64,000 nt of DNA from Talpa occidentalis (GCF_014898055.3 NW_023605083.1:93397483-93461482); one strand, 5' to 3'; shown: positions 45,636-60,200, counted from the stretch's first letter. A program made the numbers and translations. The notes: a model not told the origin generated them from the letters alone.

Positions 45636-46118
45636 AATATTTTGGGGACAGATGCCTTTCTCCCCTGACCCTCTAAAGCCCTGGAGACAAGGAGGCCAAC
45701 TGGAGAAGGGGCCTTGGGGCTTCCAGGGGCACAGACGTGTGACACAGCTGGCTCCAGGTAGGGAGGCAACCCCTATGATGCTCAGCAGGGACCACAAAGT
45801 TCCAGCCTTATTTGTTCTCAGAGCAACAAGCACAGCACAGAAGTTGGGGGGCTTCGACCTCGGAGACAAGGGCAGGGCTGTGGATCGGTCTTCTTGGTCT
45901 GGGAGCACTAGGAAGCTTCCAGTGGGGCCATCCAAGCCGCCCTTCTGGAATCCCAGCTGTGGCCCTTGTTCCCCCCACTCCTCAGTGGAACAGGAAAGCG
46001 GGTGAGAGGACAGCGCCACTTGGCAGCAGGCCCCACAGTGGGAGCCACCACCGTCTCTCTGTGGGACCCACCCCCGGCCCCTCTCCTTGGCAGGACCCCC
46101 GGGGCCACAGGTGCCCAT

Positions 46119-46232
46119 CTAGATCTCCATGTCCACAGGACGGATGTTGCCTGTCTTGTGCTCTCTGACCCACAGCTCCCTGTCTTTGGCAGGGTCCACT
46201 TTTCGAAGCAGTTGGTCCACAGGCTCGACTGT
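46119..46232 (-). CDS. GAS7: GAS7 last coding exon
   Basis: 37 codons plus TAG: TVEPVDQLLRKVDPAKDREL then WVREHKTGNIRPVDMEI. The acceptor on the minus strand is TTGCAG. It follows the exon ending FNQS with no split codon. Confidence 0.97.
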   Translation of the reverse strand, partial: TVEPVDQLLRKVDPAKDRELWVREHKTGNIRPVDMEI

Positions 46233-48650
46233 CTGCAAGGGACAGAGAAGAAGGGATACCATCAAAGATGGCGGCCAAGCCAGGGACAGTCCCTCTGAGT
46301 CACGCTGCTTCCCATGGTGCCTGTGAGGGCGGCTTCTCTATAGGGTTGTGGGGAGCCCTGGGGAGGCCCATTCAAGGCCTGTGAGATTGGGGGTCCTAGA
46401 ACTCTTGTTCCTCCCCTACTTTAGGCATGAGGTCATAGACCTCTTTCTTCTTTTATCCTCACATTTAACTCCCAAGAACAGGTCAAAGGTAGTTTTAGAT
46501 ATTTTGAATATTTCTAGAAATATTTTTCAAATAAAAGTGTCAGGGGAGGTAATCACGAATTCAGTGTTTTAACTACCCGGGACTTCTTTCTCTTTGGGGT
46601 GACAACCCATGTGCATGTCTATTTCATGTGCTTGGTATGGGTTCACGTGGATGTCCAGGCTAATCAGGATAAGTACATCCCAAGAGGTTGCTCACAGGCC
46701 GGGGCTACTGCCCACCATCCACCTCTAGGACAGATTCATTTATAAAAGCCACTTAACCTGCCATGGCACAATGCCATGCAACTCTCTCCTGGCCCTAGTG
46801 TACCCCCGGAGTCCTGAAGGCCTGAGACTGAGGGTGGGGGGACTCACGCTTTGGTTGAACATGTCCGTCTCATGCCGGAGCTGTGTGTACTGGCACAGGT
46901 GTTGTCGGATCATCTCCACCCTCTCCACCTCCAGCCGCTCCAGCTCCTGCCAAGGAGGAGAGACCAGAGACCCCTGAGTGTGTCCCTCAATTTGGGGACC
47001 TTCCCAGCACCCAGAGCCCAGACTACCCAATGCACAAAACACAAGAGTTCCTGCTTATTTCCCATCCTGTCTCACCCTCAGGGGTGTGACAAAAAACTCA
47101 GTGAAGGTGATTATACAGCAGTTACTATCTCCGAACCACTCTGCCAAGCACAGTGAGTGCTAAGGGCTTTGCAGGCATTACTGCATTGTCCTCATAATCA
47201 TTTTAAGAGATAGGTTCCATTTTTATCTGCATTTTTCAGGCCAGGGAATTAATACCTAGAAGGTAAAATGGCTTCTCCAGAGTGAGATGAAATTATAAGA
47301 GCAGCAGGATTTGAACCAGGACCTGCTGTGCCTCAATCATACTTCTGCACAGTACAGCCCCAGCCCCAGGCCCCAAGGGCTAGAGAAATGGGACACATTT
47401 GGGAGCTTCCATGCCTCAGACTCTTGGGGCTTTCTCCCTTGGCCTCTGCTGAGCAGCCTCCTGTCCACTCCTCTGTCCACTCCTCGTGCTCAGGGGCAGA
47501 CCAGTATCCAGGTGTGTTTTCATTGTCAAAGGGAAGAGTGGGAAGGGTTTGCCCTTTGGTTTCTACATTGTTCCACATCTTTGGAATTTAGGGGCTCAGC
47601 CTGCTATTCTGTGTCTAACTAGGTCACTGCCCAGGTGATTAATAGCGGAGAGGGTTAAACCAGGGGACTTAATGAGATTAGCCAAGAGGAAATCTAGGTC
47701 ACCATCCTGGGGGAGGCCTCTAATCACTCTGGTGGGCTGACACCAAGAAGGTGAATGGTTAGCCCAGTGCTGGATGGACAGGAATGGTGAGATAAAAACC
47801 TGGTGCAATGACTCCTTTCTTGTCTGGCCCAATGGCCAACCACTGTCCCATGCAGGCAGGTGCTGACTGACAAGGAGAAATAGGAGAGCAAAAAAGGGGT
47901 CTGTTGCCTATTCCCCATATCCCTTGATCAGGTGTCTCCCCCATGTTCCCCCTACACAGCTCCCCCAACTCACCTAATAATGCACCTTGCAAGGATCTCC
48001 AATCAACAACTTGCCCCTCTTTTGGGCTGGGGGGGGGCACTCTTCCTGCAACTTGACTATTTGTCCCACAGGCCTTACTATCTACTCAGCTCAACCTCAG
48101 TTGATCCTGATCCCTCAGGGGACAGTCAAGGAGAATATAGCTAGACCCGACTCTCGCCTGTATTGACACGCAGCTAGAAGTGCTAGAGCCAGACTCTGAA
48201 CCCACATAGACTGGCCCAGCAGCAAGGCTTGACCCCAACACCAGAGCAGATCTAGTGGTCTGCTACAGTCGCTGCCATGTGTCTCTGCCCGCCAGTATCC
48301 TCTCAGGGCCTCCTGAGCTCCAGTCCTGGTCCTGATATGCGTCACAGGTGTGCTCACTCACCAATGTGGTGGTCACCATCTCCTCAAACCACTTGGACTG
48401 GGCTTGGTTGTAGAGGTCCACACAGCGCATGAGGTCATCTCCTAGAAAAGGCCACCAGCCACAGTCATGCTTCATTCTGGTTTCATCCAGGCATCCCTCT
48501 CCCACCCATGACCACAACAATGCCTGCCCCCTCCCTGGGGTCCTGGAGGCCACTGGTAAGGAGAGCAAAAGAAGGGGCAACTCTGAGAGACTAGTTTCAG
48601 AATGTCCATCTCAACGTACATGCCAATCATTCAGAATTCAAGAAGGATTT

Positions 48651-48706
<56 letters not shown>

Positions 48707-51176
48707 GGAGATGGTGGGAGAGATACTCCTGGATTCTTACCCCTATCATGAACCTGAGGAAAGTTTTTCTCTCTAAAGACAGCAGTTTCCTTTCATTTTA
48801 GAGAGTCCTGCTTGGTTAAAATACATGCCACAAGCAACCTGGTACTAGTTACCGTTCAGGAAGAGAAGTTTGCAAATCTTGATTGTGCTCTGTGTGTGTG
48901 CATGTACATGCACATAGCAAGGTGTTCCACTAAAACACAAAATAACTTATCTGGTGGCTTATGGTTCATTCATGTGCATGAATAGTTTAAAAACATACAC
49001 TGGAAAGCTACACACCAGTTCCAGGATAGGAGTTGCCACTGCGTTGGGAAAAAGAAAGATGGGTGGCAAAGGGAACATGCTCTTTCTATAGCAATTTATT
49101 TAACAAGAGGGAGACCCTGAAATAAATGTAACTATTCCACCTTGATGGCCAGAATGATTGTCTTTAAGCACATATATGTTTGAAACGTTTTGTAATTAGA
49201 AAGAATACCAACTATAAAGTAACTGCAAACAGTGCTGAGGTCCCAGCACCCCAGGATCCTATCACACAAAGCACAGACCCTGTATGGCTACATCCAGGGA
49301 GCTGGCTGGAAAGGCAGAGCTTGGATGGACCAAGACCCAGTGAGTCAGAAACTGCATTTTCACAGATCCTCAGGTGATCCTGACACATCCAGTGGGAGAA
49401 GCACCAGCGGAGTGCACAGCTTCTGGATCGCAGCTTCCTGATTGCTGCAGGGCTCCTGAGGCAGGGAAGGCACCATGGTCTCTGCTCAAGAGCCAACCCA
49501 GACCAACTGATTGACTCTTTAGAACTACAATCAAGGGGACTCCAACTTATTCCAACACTGGCCTCGCCCTTGCCTGTGTGTATTCTGAAATGAAAGTACA
49601 AAGAGAGAGTGAGGGCCACACAGCCCAGGGCTGGCTCAGCGCCCTCTCCCAGCGCCTCACCACCAGCCTTGCCCCACGCTGCAGAGACCAGCCTCGAGGA
49701 ATGCAAAACAAATCAAGGGTTTCGCTCGTTTGGTTCTTTGGTTCTTGGTCCAACATTAGTGACTGGGCCCTGATCCCGAGCAGGACTCATGAGAGGGAAG
49801 AAAGTGGACGTTGTGCGGCAGACACACCCCCACTGCGAGCCTGTGTCTGACTGTGGATGGGGTGAGCGTGCACCCCATAGAGGATAGAGCCTACTGTGAA
49901 AGCTCCCTGAGCTGCGCTGTCAATCTGACTGGAGAACACGTTTAGGGAACTTAAATGTCAGGGAGTAGGGTAGGTGAAGGAGGGTGTCTTCTCTCTACAC
50001 CCCAAAAGTTTGAAATTGGACAGAATGGCTGACATGGATTCTGGAACCAGAAGATTCTGGAAGCATAATATTTGGGTTGTCATGTTTGACTTTACTGTGA
50101 TAGCTGATACCGATAAACCTGCCTGTGCCCCAATTTCTTGTAAAGGGCGTACTTTTTTAAAGAAAGATTTATTTTTATTTATGCATACAAAAACAGGGGT
50201 ACAGGCCAGAGGTGTGGTGGGGGGTGAGAGGCTTCACCAGAGTGGGGAACAGAACAGGGAGATTGACTGAAATACCCTGCTGAGGGGAGCAGTGGGCGAG
50301 TCACGAAAGGTCTGCTGTGCTTGATCCAACTCGTGCTGCAGTAGCTGCGGTAGCTTCGCAGTGCTGCGTCTTAACTGCTTGCGCCACCAGGGAGGCCCCT
50401 CTAGTGGGGATACTAATGGCACCTTCCAGGTTTAAGGGTGGGGACTGAGTGGTGGCAGGCACATGCTGCAGCAGATGCTGGCCAGGGCAGCAGCATGTTA
50501 ACATGAACTGTGCTGATGATGAAATGAAGTCAAGCCCTGGAGCATCCACATGGCCTCCCTTTCAGTAGCCTTAGAAAAGATGATGGAAGGGGGAGGGAAG
50601 GGTGCAGGGTGAAAGGAAGGTGGGATTTTCTGGGGCACAGGCTGCCCAGCAAAATGGTAACAAGCAAGGCTGGTGTAAGAGAAGGACTCCGGGGCTCCAC
50701 ACACCAGAACTGTGTGCCTGGGGAGACTGCCTCACCCCGTTTGCCATCAGTTGCCCCACCTGTAGATATGTGAAAATATGAGGATGAAAGGGAGGATGCT
50801 CTGAGCTGTTGACTGGTGGCTGGCACACAGGGAGTATTTTTTTAGAATGAGGTCTCAGGACTGATCACTTTCATTACAAAGAAATTCCAAGCTGTAGGAA
50901 TGAGAGACTGTATCATCTGATGACAATGCAAGAAAACTAGCAACAAAGAGCAAGACCAGAAAACAACAGTAACAAAGCCAAGTCTCAAAGATCTTTTTTC
51001 AAAATTTGACTCAGATGAACTCAACACAAATAACAAAATATCAAGAATACAACAGAAATGAAAATACTTGAATCAGAACTTCTGGAATGTGATGAAAGCA
51101 GTGGTGTGAGGAAAATGAAAAGTCTGCTGGGCCAAATCTTGTTTTTCTTTCAAATAAACACCCGAAGGCCTCCCAA

Positions 51177-51209
<33 letters not shown>

Positions 51210-54200
51210 TAAAAAAAATCTTGAAAAAAAGACCTTTTTTCAACCTAGAAATCGTAAAAGGAAACTTATTTTAAAAAATAACAAACAAACCCCACCCCCA
51301 AATAAAAGAAACATAGGATAAAATTAAAAAATAATGACCTAGGAAAACTTTTGCAATTCAAATGACAAAAGGATAATTTTCCTAACATCTAAATAAATCT
51401 TATCAATCAGTCATTAAGATCAGCTGCTTAACAAGAAAATGGAGAGCTAATCAATTCACAAAAAAGTCAGTTATTTCTAAGTCTTTTGTAATGCTCAACA
51501 TCACTCAAAAAAGAAATGTAAATTAAATTAAAAGGCATATATGACTTTCCACCAGATAGCTATGATGTCAGAATCTGATAACACACGTGCTGGCAAAAAT
51601 GTAAGGAACAGGCTTTCATAGGTGCTGTGTGGGTCCCCATCTCTGGAAAGCAAATTGGAAATATCTCTCAAAATGGATACGATCCTTTGAACCACAAACT
51701 CCACAGCCATGCTCTCGCCATAGAAATTTATTGTCACAGACACATTTACATAACACAGCACTGCTGACACTGGCAAACACTCTGTCACAGTCTAAAAGTC
51801 CCACAAAAATCAATGAGGGAGTTGAGGAAATAAATTTGGATACGATCATATATTTGGATGCTATTCAACCGTTGAAAAGGCCCGATGTGTACAAGTACAC
51901 AGGCAAATAAATGTATAGATCATGGGCTGGAACTATCGCTAAAATAATTAAAATATAAGTTCAAAATCTGGAGCATATGGTGAAATCTGAGTATCAAACC
52001 TAGAGAGGATGGTCAAATTTAAATATAAATATTAAATTAAAACACTAGGAAATGTTGGTGATTGTATCTGAAAAATGAGATTTATATTCTTATGTGCTGA
52101 CTAAATTATTTTTGTCAAGCAATGATACTATTTTGCAATATAATTTGATTTTTAAATAATTTTATAATTAATCTCATCCTGAGTTTCCCTTCCCAATATC
52201 AATAAGTTATTATACTTTCTATTTCTGGACCTAGTAATTTATTGCTGAGCATTGTATGATATTTATATCAAGTGCTATGTTTATATTACATCACTTTGTT
52301 ATTGACTTATTTTTATATCTTCGTATTTTCACAGGTCCACATGGTGTCTGCTTTATTTGGTCATAAATTAATTGTACCAAGTTCACCAAAAGTGGAGGTG
52401 AAAGAGACCTAGAGGTCATCTGACCACACCCTAACCCTACACTGCAACCTTGAAAGCAAAGGGCACTGTCTTTGCGGCCTTCTAAAAGAAATATTTAGTA
52501 AGTTTTTGCTGGTTTTAACTGGCCTTACTCCCCCTTTTTTTTGTGCGAGCTAATTTTTACCACTAGGTGGGAGTAGAAACCAACGCACTGGGGGAAATCT
52601 GTCAGAACATCTGAAACCTGGTTATTTCATTAAATAAAACGCTGGCCCTGTTGGGGGCAGGAGCCCATCACCAAGGGCCAATCTTTGGAGCATCCCTCCC
52701 TGGGGAGGTGGTAGTGTGGTGGGTGGTTGGGGTTTGCTCTCCTCCTCCATGTAGGGACAGGACCCCTGAGTTCCAGGTGCATGAGGAGACTGTCCACTGT
52801 GGGATCAGAGGTCCAGGACTTGGGCAAGAAAGAGTCCTCTTTGGGGGTTTGTGAGGAACCTGGTGTCTGTCATGACCTGTAGACAGTCTGGGCTGCTCCC
52901 CAGTCCACAGTCCCTAGACCTAGTTTTGTCCTATGGGATAGGCCTCCCTGCACCCCACTTTCCATCCCCTCCTTTCTGTGTTTCCGTGGCAGTGAGGACG
53001 TGGGAAGCAGGTGGGCCTCTACCCGGCACTCACCAGCCTGTGTGGACTTCCTCCGCGCCTTCTTGATGTCCTCTTCCGTCTTATTGCTCAACTTGATCTC
53101 CAGCTGCTGGGTCTTCATCTCCAGATCTCTCTGACGCTCCGTGAGGGCTTTCCGGGCCTGGGGTTCAAGGACATGCGGGAACTGTTCACAGAGCTCAGAA
53201 CCAGGAAGGCCCACTGGTCACATGGCTGCACCCCCTTGTCTAGCTAAGAGAACTTTCCTTCACCTGTTTTCATGGACGATGCCACAGTGGCTCTGAGAGG
53301 CTGAGCCACTAGACCAGCACCGTCCAGCTAGCCAGTGACCATGCAGGGGCTGCAGCACCCTTCGTACTCCCATGGCACCCCACTGCCGCCTGACTTGACC
53401 TGCTCCTGATGGGAGCAGGGACTTGTAGTGGAGACCCACGCAGTCCTAAAACCACAGCCCTGTTGGGGTGGAAGGGACCATAGAAGTCATTTGTGTCACC
53501 TGCCAGCCATGTTTAACAGATGGCAGCAGCACAATCACCCTGCTCTGGGCAGGCCAGCCCTGCTTTCCTTATTGAGTTTTCCACCATCCACAGCTCCAAG
53601 GCTCTTTGGTGGTAGCAGCCGGAGAGTCTAAGTTGCCCATAGCTATACATGCCCATCTCCTGCCACCTTTCCAAAGGCACTGGAGTTGCCCCTGGGGGAC
53701 ACCTCTCCCCTTTGGAACTGGCCATTGGCAGCTACCCACCCGGTCAGATGGCTTTGATTTCTGGGGAGAGGCGGGGGTAATTTGGTCAGGAGGCAATCTG
53801 CTGAGCAAGGCCCAGACAAAGGGATTACATGACGGACCAGTACTCTCCTATGCATTCAAGGGTGTACCTCATTTTCTGTGCCCAGTTGACCCCACAATAA
53901 TGCCCACTGCAGGTGCAGCCTTGCCTGCTTCTCTTGGCCATCTGGGCAGTGAGCCCAGTGCCATGGGGAGCAGCTCTACCTGCCTCGGGCCAGGGGCAGA
54001 AGTTCTTGGGCATGGAATTGAGGTTTGTACACCCCAGGTCTACCTGGATCCCACCACATGGGGACAAAGGCCTCTACCTAAGCACATGGCGCCCTTGCTG
54101 GTGCCCACACCCTTCCAGAAGGTCCCCACCTCCCGCCCCTGCCCTGGCCTCCTGGTCCCTTACCTTCTCCACCGAGGCGTAGCGGCTGGCGAGCTGCTTG

Positions 54201-57200
54201 CGGAGGTCAGCAATGTGATGGTCACACTTTTTCAGGTCTTTCTTGAAGTTCTCCCGGAAGTTCATTAGGGGTTTCTCGACCTCGCTGTGAAGCTGTTGAG
54301 GAGAGTGGGGGGTGGGGGGTGGATATACTCAGGGTCCACACAGCATCTGGTAGGAGTTGGTGCAGAGTGAGTGCCCTTCACTGCTTAGGACACTGACAAG
54401 TGTCCAGTGCCCTGGGCGGCAAAGTGGCAGCTTAGATGACTTTGGAGACTAACCAAGAATGCTATCCAGACCCCCTCTCTTCAGGTTAGCTATAAATGTC
54501 TGCTATTTTTTTGAGCTCCTGAATGTTTCCTCATATAAGAAAACAACCCCATCTGGTGGTGGTTTGTAAGATGCCATAAAATTGACAGTTGCCAAGAGCA
54601 CGCAAGCCCCTTTCGCATGGAAACAGCTATATCACTGAACTGCGGTGGGAGTCTGCCCCTAATTGGGGGTCCATTGGGGTTAACTCAGCCTGTCACATCA
54701 CTAACTGTGGGGTCTCTTTCTGATGGCCAGGAAAGCAAGCTCATTCACAGACTTTGAATGTGCCCAGGAGTGACCCAGAGGGGCTTCTCAGAATTCAGGA
54801 TTCCTGGGCCCAAGCCCCAGGTTCTGTGGTCTGGGGAAGGGTCCAAGAACCTGCCAACACACCAAAATGCTTTCCCCAAATTCCAAACAACAATGTGGAA
54901 ACATAATGCTACCAGCTGTCAGGGGACAGTCAATCCCAGAGACGAAGACCCCAGGATTCTTCTACTAAATTATAAGTACTTATAAAATGCAAGTTTTCTT
55001 TAAAAAAAATTGGCTGGGTATCGTATCCTCATTTTTAACTTTCAAGCATCTTTGTTTAACCAGAGGCAGAAGCACTTCCTGGAAGCTGAATCCCATGAAC
55101 TCTGGGTTGGCCTGTTTTGGATGGAGCTGTTCAGCTTGCCTTTTTAGAACTCCTGCACTCTTAGCCTCCTTCTTTCTGCTCATACATCAGAAGAGAATAA
55201 GAGCAATCCCAAGTTGAAAGGACTCTCAGAGACTATCTGGTCCAGTGCTTTTTTAAACGGTGGGTTGCTAAGAGTTGTGAAATCAATGTAGTGGGTCAGG
55301 CCGAGCTTTTTGATGAGAACAGACCCAGCTCTAATAGAAAACACCAGAATGCATTTTAGGTAGAAGGATAAGACTTTCCTGCAGCACGAGTTTCCGCCAG
55401 GTATATGTGTGAGCACCTGTAGGTGGATACTGGCTGAGGGTGGATACTGACTGTTCTGGGTGGTCAGTGAAATGCATCCCTGAGGGTCACAATCAAGTAA
55501 GTTTCAAGTCGTGCTCTGGTCCACACTCTTCATTTCACACATGAAAACATGGAAGCCCAGAGAGGCTAAGGGACTTGCCCAAGGTCACAAAACTTGTTTG
55601 TGACAGCACTGATGTAACTGCCGCCCCCTCCCACCCAATCTACTGACTTGAATGCAATTGCGTGCCCTCCATTGCATGATTAGATTTCCCCCCTCAGAAG
55701 GAATGTTCTATTCTCCCTGCTGCAGTTGGAGCCAGGTATAAATTCCTTTATATAGCGCAGTCTTATTTCTTTACCAGTCTGTTGCTATTAACAATGGCTT
55801 GGCTAACAGACTGGCAGAGCCTGAAAGACTGCTATCGCAGAGCTGCATTCCTCGGAGAGCCCTTCTCCCAGCCCGGAGCATTCAGAGTAGAACTGCAGAG
55901 TGGAATGTGGAGCATACATTTAAATAGGTTTCATGCCTATGGAGCTGTACTATCCATGGCAGACAAGTAAGTTCTTGGAGCCCCTTTCTTTGCAGGGAAT
56001 TGCCATACAAACTCCTGAGCTGTACTTTGATTGCCTGAGGCTACTGCCACTGACTGACAGGCGGAAAATGGCGAGGTTCTCTCATGGAAATCTATTTTGG
56101 GAAAGCGTTCTTCATACACCTCCCATCAACTGGATGGTGGCCGTACGTGCCGTCAACATCTGACTGAAAACATCCTGGGCACTTGGAGGCCAGCCTGCAC
56201 CACCTGGACATCCCCTAAGAGCAGGCAGAGTTGTGTGCTTTAAATGCCACTGGTTGGCCTGGAGGAAGGTCTGGGGGTCAAGTCTCCCTGCACTCAGTCC
56301 CCTTCTTGCTTCCCCGGTAGCTGATCCCACCTGGCAGTGTGACCCCTGGGCTGTGGTTGAGCCTCTTTGGCCCTTGTCATGTGAGAAATGGTGATGCTGT
56401 CTTGCATGATGGTTGATAAAATCAAAGGAGATGACACATCCTGCACATACCTACCTAAGACAGGTAGAGCCCCATGAGACTGTGGTCACTATAAATGTTC
56501 CTTGGGGTTTTCATCCTTAGCTTCTAGCAGAGCTCCTGAAGCCTTTGTAACGGCATAAGTGGCAAAGGTGCTACGGCATTTTCTCTTTTAATATTTGGTC
56601 TTTGATCCCAGTTCCTGACACAGAGCTCCTAAGTCCCTTGGAATTCAGGGGTGATAGGAGTGGCTTTTGTTCTAATGGGCTCCTGGACAACTTCAGGATG
56701 GGAGCTGGTCACCAGAAAGACCAAGCCATGATAAGGAGCTTGAACTTTCAGCCCCACCCCCATCCTCCTGGGAGGGGGCCTGGACTTTGAGTGAATAGTA
56801 GATGATGCTGTCTAATGAAGTCTCCATAGAAAGCTACAAAATTCAAGGTTCCAGACAGCTCCAGCATGGCGAGCACACCCACATGCTGGAAAGGGGAGGG
56901 ATTACCCCAATTCCATGGAGACCGATGTTCTCATGCTTGAGACCCTTCTGGACTTCGCTCTAGGCACCTCTTCACCTGGCAGTTCATCTGTATCTGTTAT
57001 CATATTTTTTTACTATATGAGAAACCGGTTACCTCAGTGTTTCCCTGAGTTCTGTGAGCCTTTCTAGCAAATTATCAAACCTGAGGCAGGTACCATGAAA
57101 ACCTCCCATTTGTAGCCAAGCCAAACAGAAGTGTGGGCACCTGGGAAGCCACTTGGCCCCTGAAGTGAGGGCGGCCTTATGGGACTGAGCCCTTCACCTG

Positions 57201-60200
57201 CAGAATCTGATGTTATCACCTGGTAAACAGAATCAGAATTGAGTTAAATTGTAGGACACTCAGCTGGTGTCAGAGACTTGGTGGGTGTGGGAAAACCCCC
57301 CACATTTGGTGACCACAGTGTCGGTGCAAGTGGTGGCATAAAAGGAAGCAGGGGAACACTGTGCCTCAAAGAGGCTTTTGTCACTTGAGTGCTCTATAAG
57401 CCACCAAGAACCACAGGTCCTGCTGACGGGGAGTAAATGCCACTGGGGTCCCGGGGTTCCAGCAGAGGACCTTTCAGAACAGCAGCTCCCCATTCATGGC
57501 ACCAGTCAATGGAGGTTCCCGCCATGCAGAAAACAGAGTGGCAGGAGGTTAGGGTGAGAGAAGGGAGGCCTAACGAGAACACTACCTACCATCCACAGCT
57601 TAAAATAACATGCTGTTTTATATGCAAGGCAGAAAAGGGACCAATTCATGGAGCTACTTCTCTCCCAGTGCTTGACTGGCAATTTTCTTATGAAGTATTT
57701 GGTGGATGAGGTTAGTGTGCCATTGCAGGCTCAGGAATTCTCACATGTGGGTGTCAACTCATTTTTGGGGCATTAACATCCTTTACAAGTGGAGAGCTGG
57801 TAAAACACTGCTTCTTCCTCTCCCCGCCCCCCAGCTCTTTATAAAGCTCCTCCCTGTATCTCAGTCATTTGAACATTCATTCTGTGTGTGCAGCAAGCCA
57901 TCATGGGGTGGCATAGGGAGACCTGAGTACAAAGCTAAATGCCTATCCACCCACAGGGCAATCCCAGAGGGTCCCCAAAGACCAGAATGCCAATTGTTAC
58001 AGGAAAAGCTATAGGACCCAGGATGTTCAATGCAGAAGCTCTGGGAAGGAGCAGCTATCTTTGGGGGAATGCTACCATTAAGTAGTAAAAGAGGCAGTCT
58101 GATTCCCAATTAAAAAACGGGGGCTCGAAGAGTTTAAGTATCATGTCCAGTGCCCTCTCAGACTGCTCTGTCTGACTATTGACAGTGGGGGGGCAGTAAG
58201 AAGATTGTGGACAAAGGTCACTGGGAATGGTGACACTCTCAAGAGCGTCTCTCCCCTTAGGAGGCAAACACGCTAGTGAGTTGTCTACCATCATACACAT
58301 TTTGTGAATTATTTCACTTTGACACTTGGTTTATTTCTCCCCTGAAAAGTAGCTGAGAACCTCCCTGAGAAGAAATTTGGAGCTAGGGGCCAGAAGTGGA
58401 GAAGAGAAGGTCATGTGGCAATATGGAGAAATCATGAAAGTAGATCTAAAAAGGCTGAGGGGGGAGGAGCTAGTCAGAGAGCTCCATTCTCTCATTACTT
58501 CCAAAAATATTTATTGAGCATCTACTATATACTAGACACCAGCCTGGTACTGAGGACAGAGTGAATGGGACAGAAACTTCACTGTCCTCAAGAAGGCCCT
58601 GGCACTGGAGTCTTCAGGATCAAAGGAAAGAAGACTCAGTTACCTGTTGTGAAATTTTTTAACAAACAAAACCAAAGAAAAATGCTCTCCTTTTGGCATA
58701 GTCTATTCTCTCCTGACACCACACCAAGAAGACATGGAAAATGCCAATAAATTACTTGGAAAGCCCAACAATGTGTGTGTGGGGTTTCACCGCCATTCAG
58801 GGGTTCACCTGAGGAAGTAATGGGCATCACCCTCACATCAAAGAGGTGTGCTGGGGCGGCCCCATTGATTCACCAGAGCTGAAGGCTAAAGTTGTAGGAA
58901 TTTTGTGAACTGGTTATTAGAGATAGCCGGTATTAAAACTTAAATGATCTAAATTTGAAATGAATAAGTTCTATTGAAAACAAAGATAATACAGATTCTG
59001 TACTTTCTAACGACATTTTACTGTTCTCCGAATAGATACTTATGGTTACTGATGTCACCATATCAGTAAGGTGGGAACTTACTGAATGATGTATATCTTT
59101 TCCCAACTGTTAAAATTTACAACATGAAAAGTGGCAAACCCTACAGGCTGGAGAGACAGTTACTCGATGTGTAACAGCTCACAACTGTGTAAGATCAACA
59201 CAAAGAGGCTACAGGGAGGGGTTACCTTGGCGGAGAACTTGAGGTGAACTTCGGCCTCATCTGCAAGGCTCTTCTTCACCTGAGCCCACGCTTCTCCCAG
59301 GGAGCTGTAACGTGAAGGAGATCGTCAGACCCAAGGAGAGAGAGGGCTGCACTGATCCCAGGTTAGAGATCACAGTCCTTCCTGAGGTGAAATGGTGGTC
59401 TTGAACCTGAGTCTTGGGGATACACAGTACACCCATGACTGTAAACTGGGGTGAGACACAAAACAAACCTGAGCATGGGGACAGGGGAGTCACCCAAACC
59501 CAGGGGAGGCTCTTTGGAGCTGGATGGTTGCAGATAGCTGAGTGGCTGGGGGAACCATGGGAAACCCCAAGAATCTGGGGAGATGTGAGAGGAAGGTGGG
59601 GCACACTGCAGTGAAGGGCTTGATGCCTGGCCCACGATGGTCCTCATGGCCTCCCTGGGATATGGGCTGCAAATTAACCTGCTAGCAAATCAAGGAAGGA
59701 GGTGGGTGCCTTTCCAGGAGAAGCCCTTCTCAAATGGAGGGTACCACATGCAGCTTGCTGCAGGCTAAGCCTTCAGCAGCCTGAGCTCCAGGAGGGGCAA
59801 AGGGGCACTATCTGGGTCTGGAGACCTCTTAGGAATGCCCACACAGCACAGAGGGCTCCCCACTTGTGCTAATTTGGCATTGTGAGTCCTAACACTGCTT
59901 ACAACTTACTAGAGCACCTGTAAGCTAAATCACTTTTCTATTACAAGATGCTTAAAATAGAAGCTATCTCTTGAAGTTTCCAAGATTTTTGACTGGAGTT
60001 CCCCCACCTATAACTCCCCCTCCCACCCTATCCTCCTGTGACAGTATCTATTATTAGGAACTCTTTTAACCTCACTGACCTTCCAAATGACACCCTGCTT
60101 CCTTGCTTGAGACCTCTCCAACACAGTCAGTAAATACAGGCTGAATGTTCAGTTGACTTAATTTCATCAAAAAGCCACTTCCCCCAGAGAATTCATTAAA

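Larger units (their letters stand above)
40015..46118 (-). other. GAS7: Probable GAS7 3' UTR
   Basis: Human GAS7 mRNA has a 3' UTR of several kilobases (from memory). Below the stop codon here there is no other gene. A canonical AATAAA on the minus strand lies at 40035-40040, about 6.1 kb from the stop; others are at 40344-40349 and 40511-40516. An old L1 3' end (about 42330-42595) lies inside the span, so the true UTR could be shorter or the signal choice different. The long open frame at 45447-46118 is UTR, not coding. Confidence 0.45.
48442..53033 (-). other. GAS7: GAS7 intron
   Basis: Contains a (GA)n tract (48651-48703), a reverse SINE (50155-50399), a poly(A) run (about 51182-51206) and an L1 fragment (about 51440-51960). 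AT-rich from 50850 to 52400. No gene. Confidence 0.8.
54293..59225 (-). other. GAS7: GAS7 intron
   Basis: 4.9 kb. It contains a reverse MIR fragment (about 55550-55615) and an old repeat with the ATTTATTGAGCATCTACTAT motif (about 58495-58600). The remainder is unassigned. Confidence 0.75.

Noticed and set aside
45447..46118. 223-codon minus-strand open frame next to the GAS7 stop
   Set aside because: It lies just past the GAS7 stop in the same transcript, has an Ile-Arg run caused by a 12-bp duplication, and shows no protein family signature. It is best explained as GC-rich 3' UTR.
53606..54268. 220-codon plus-strand open frame
   Set aside because: It is antisense to GAS7 intron and exon sequence, with a Pro/Leu/Gly-rich low-information composition. 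The minus-strand frame gives conserved F-BAR residues.
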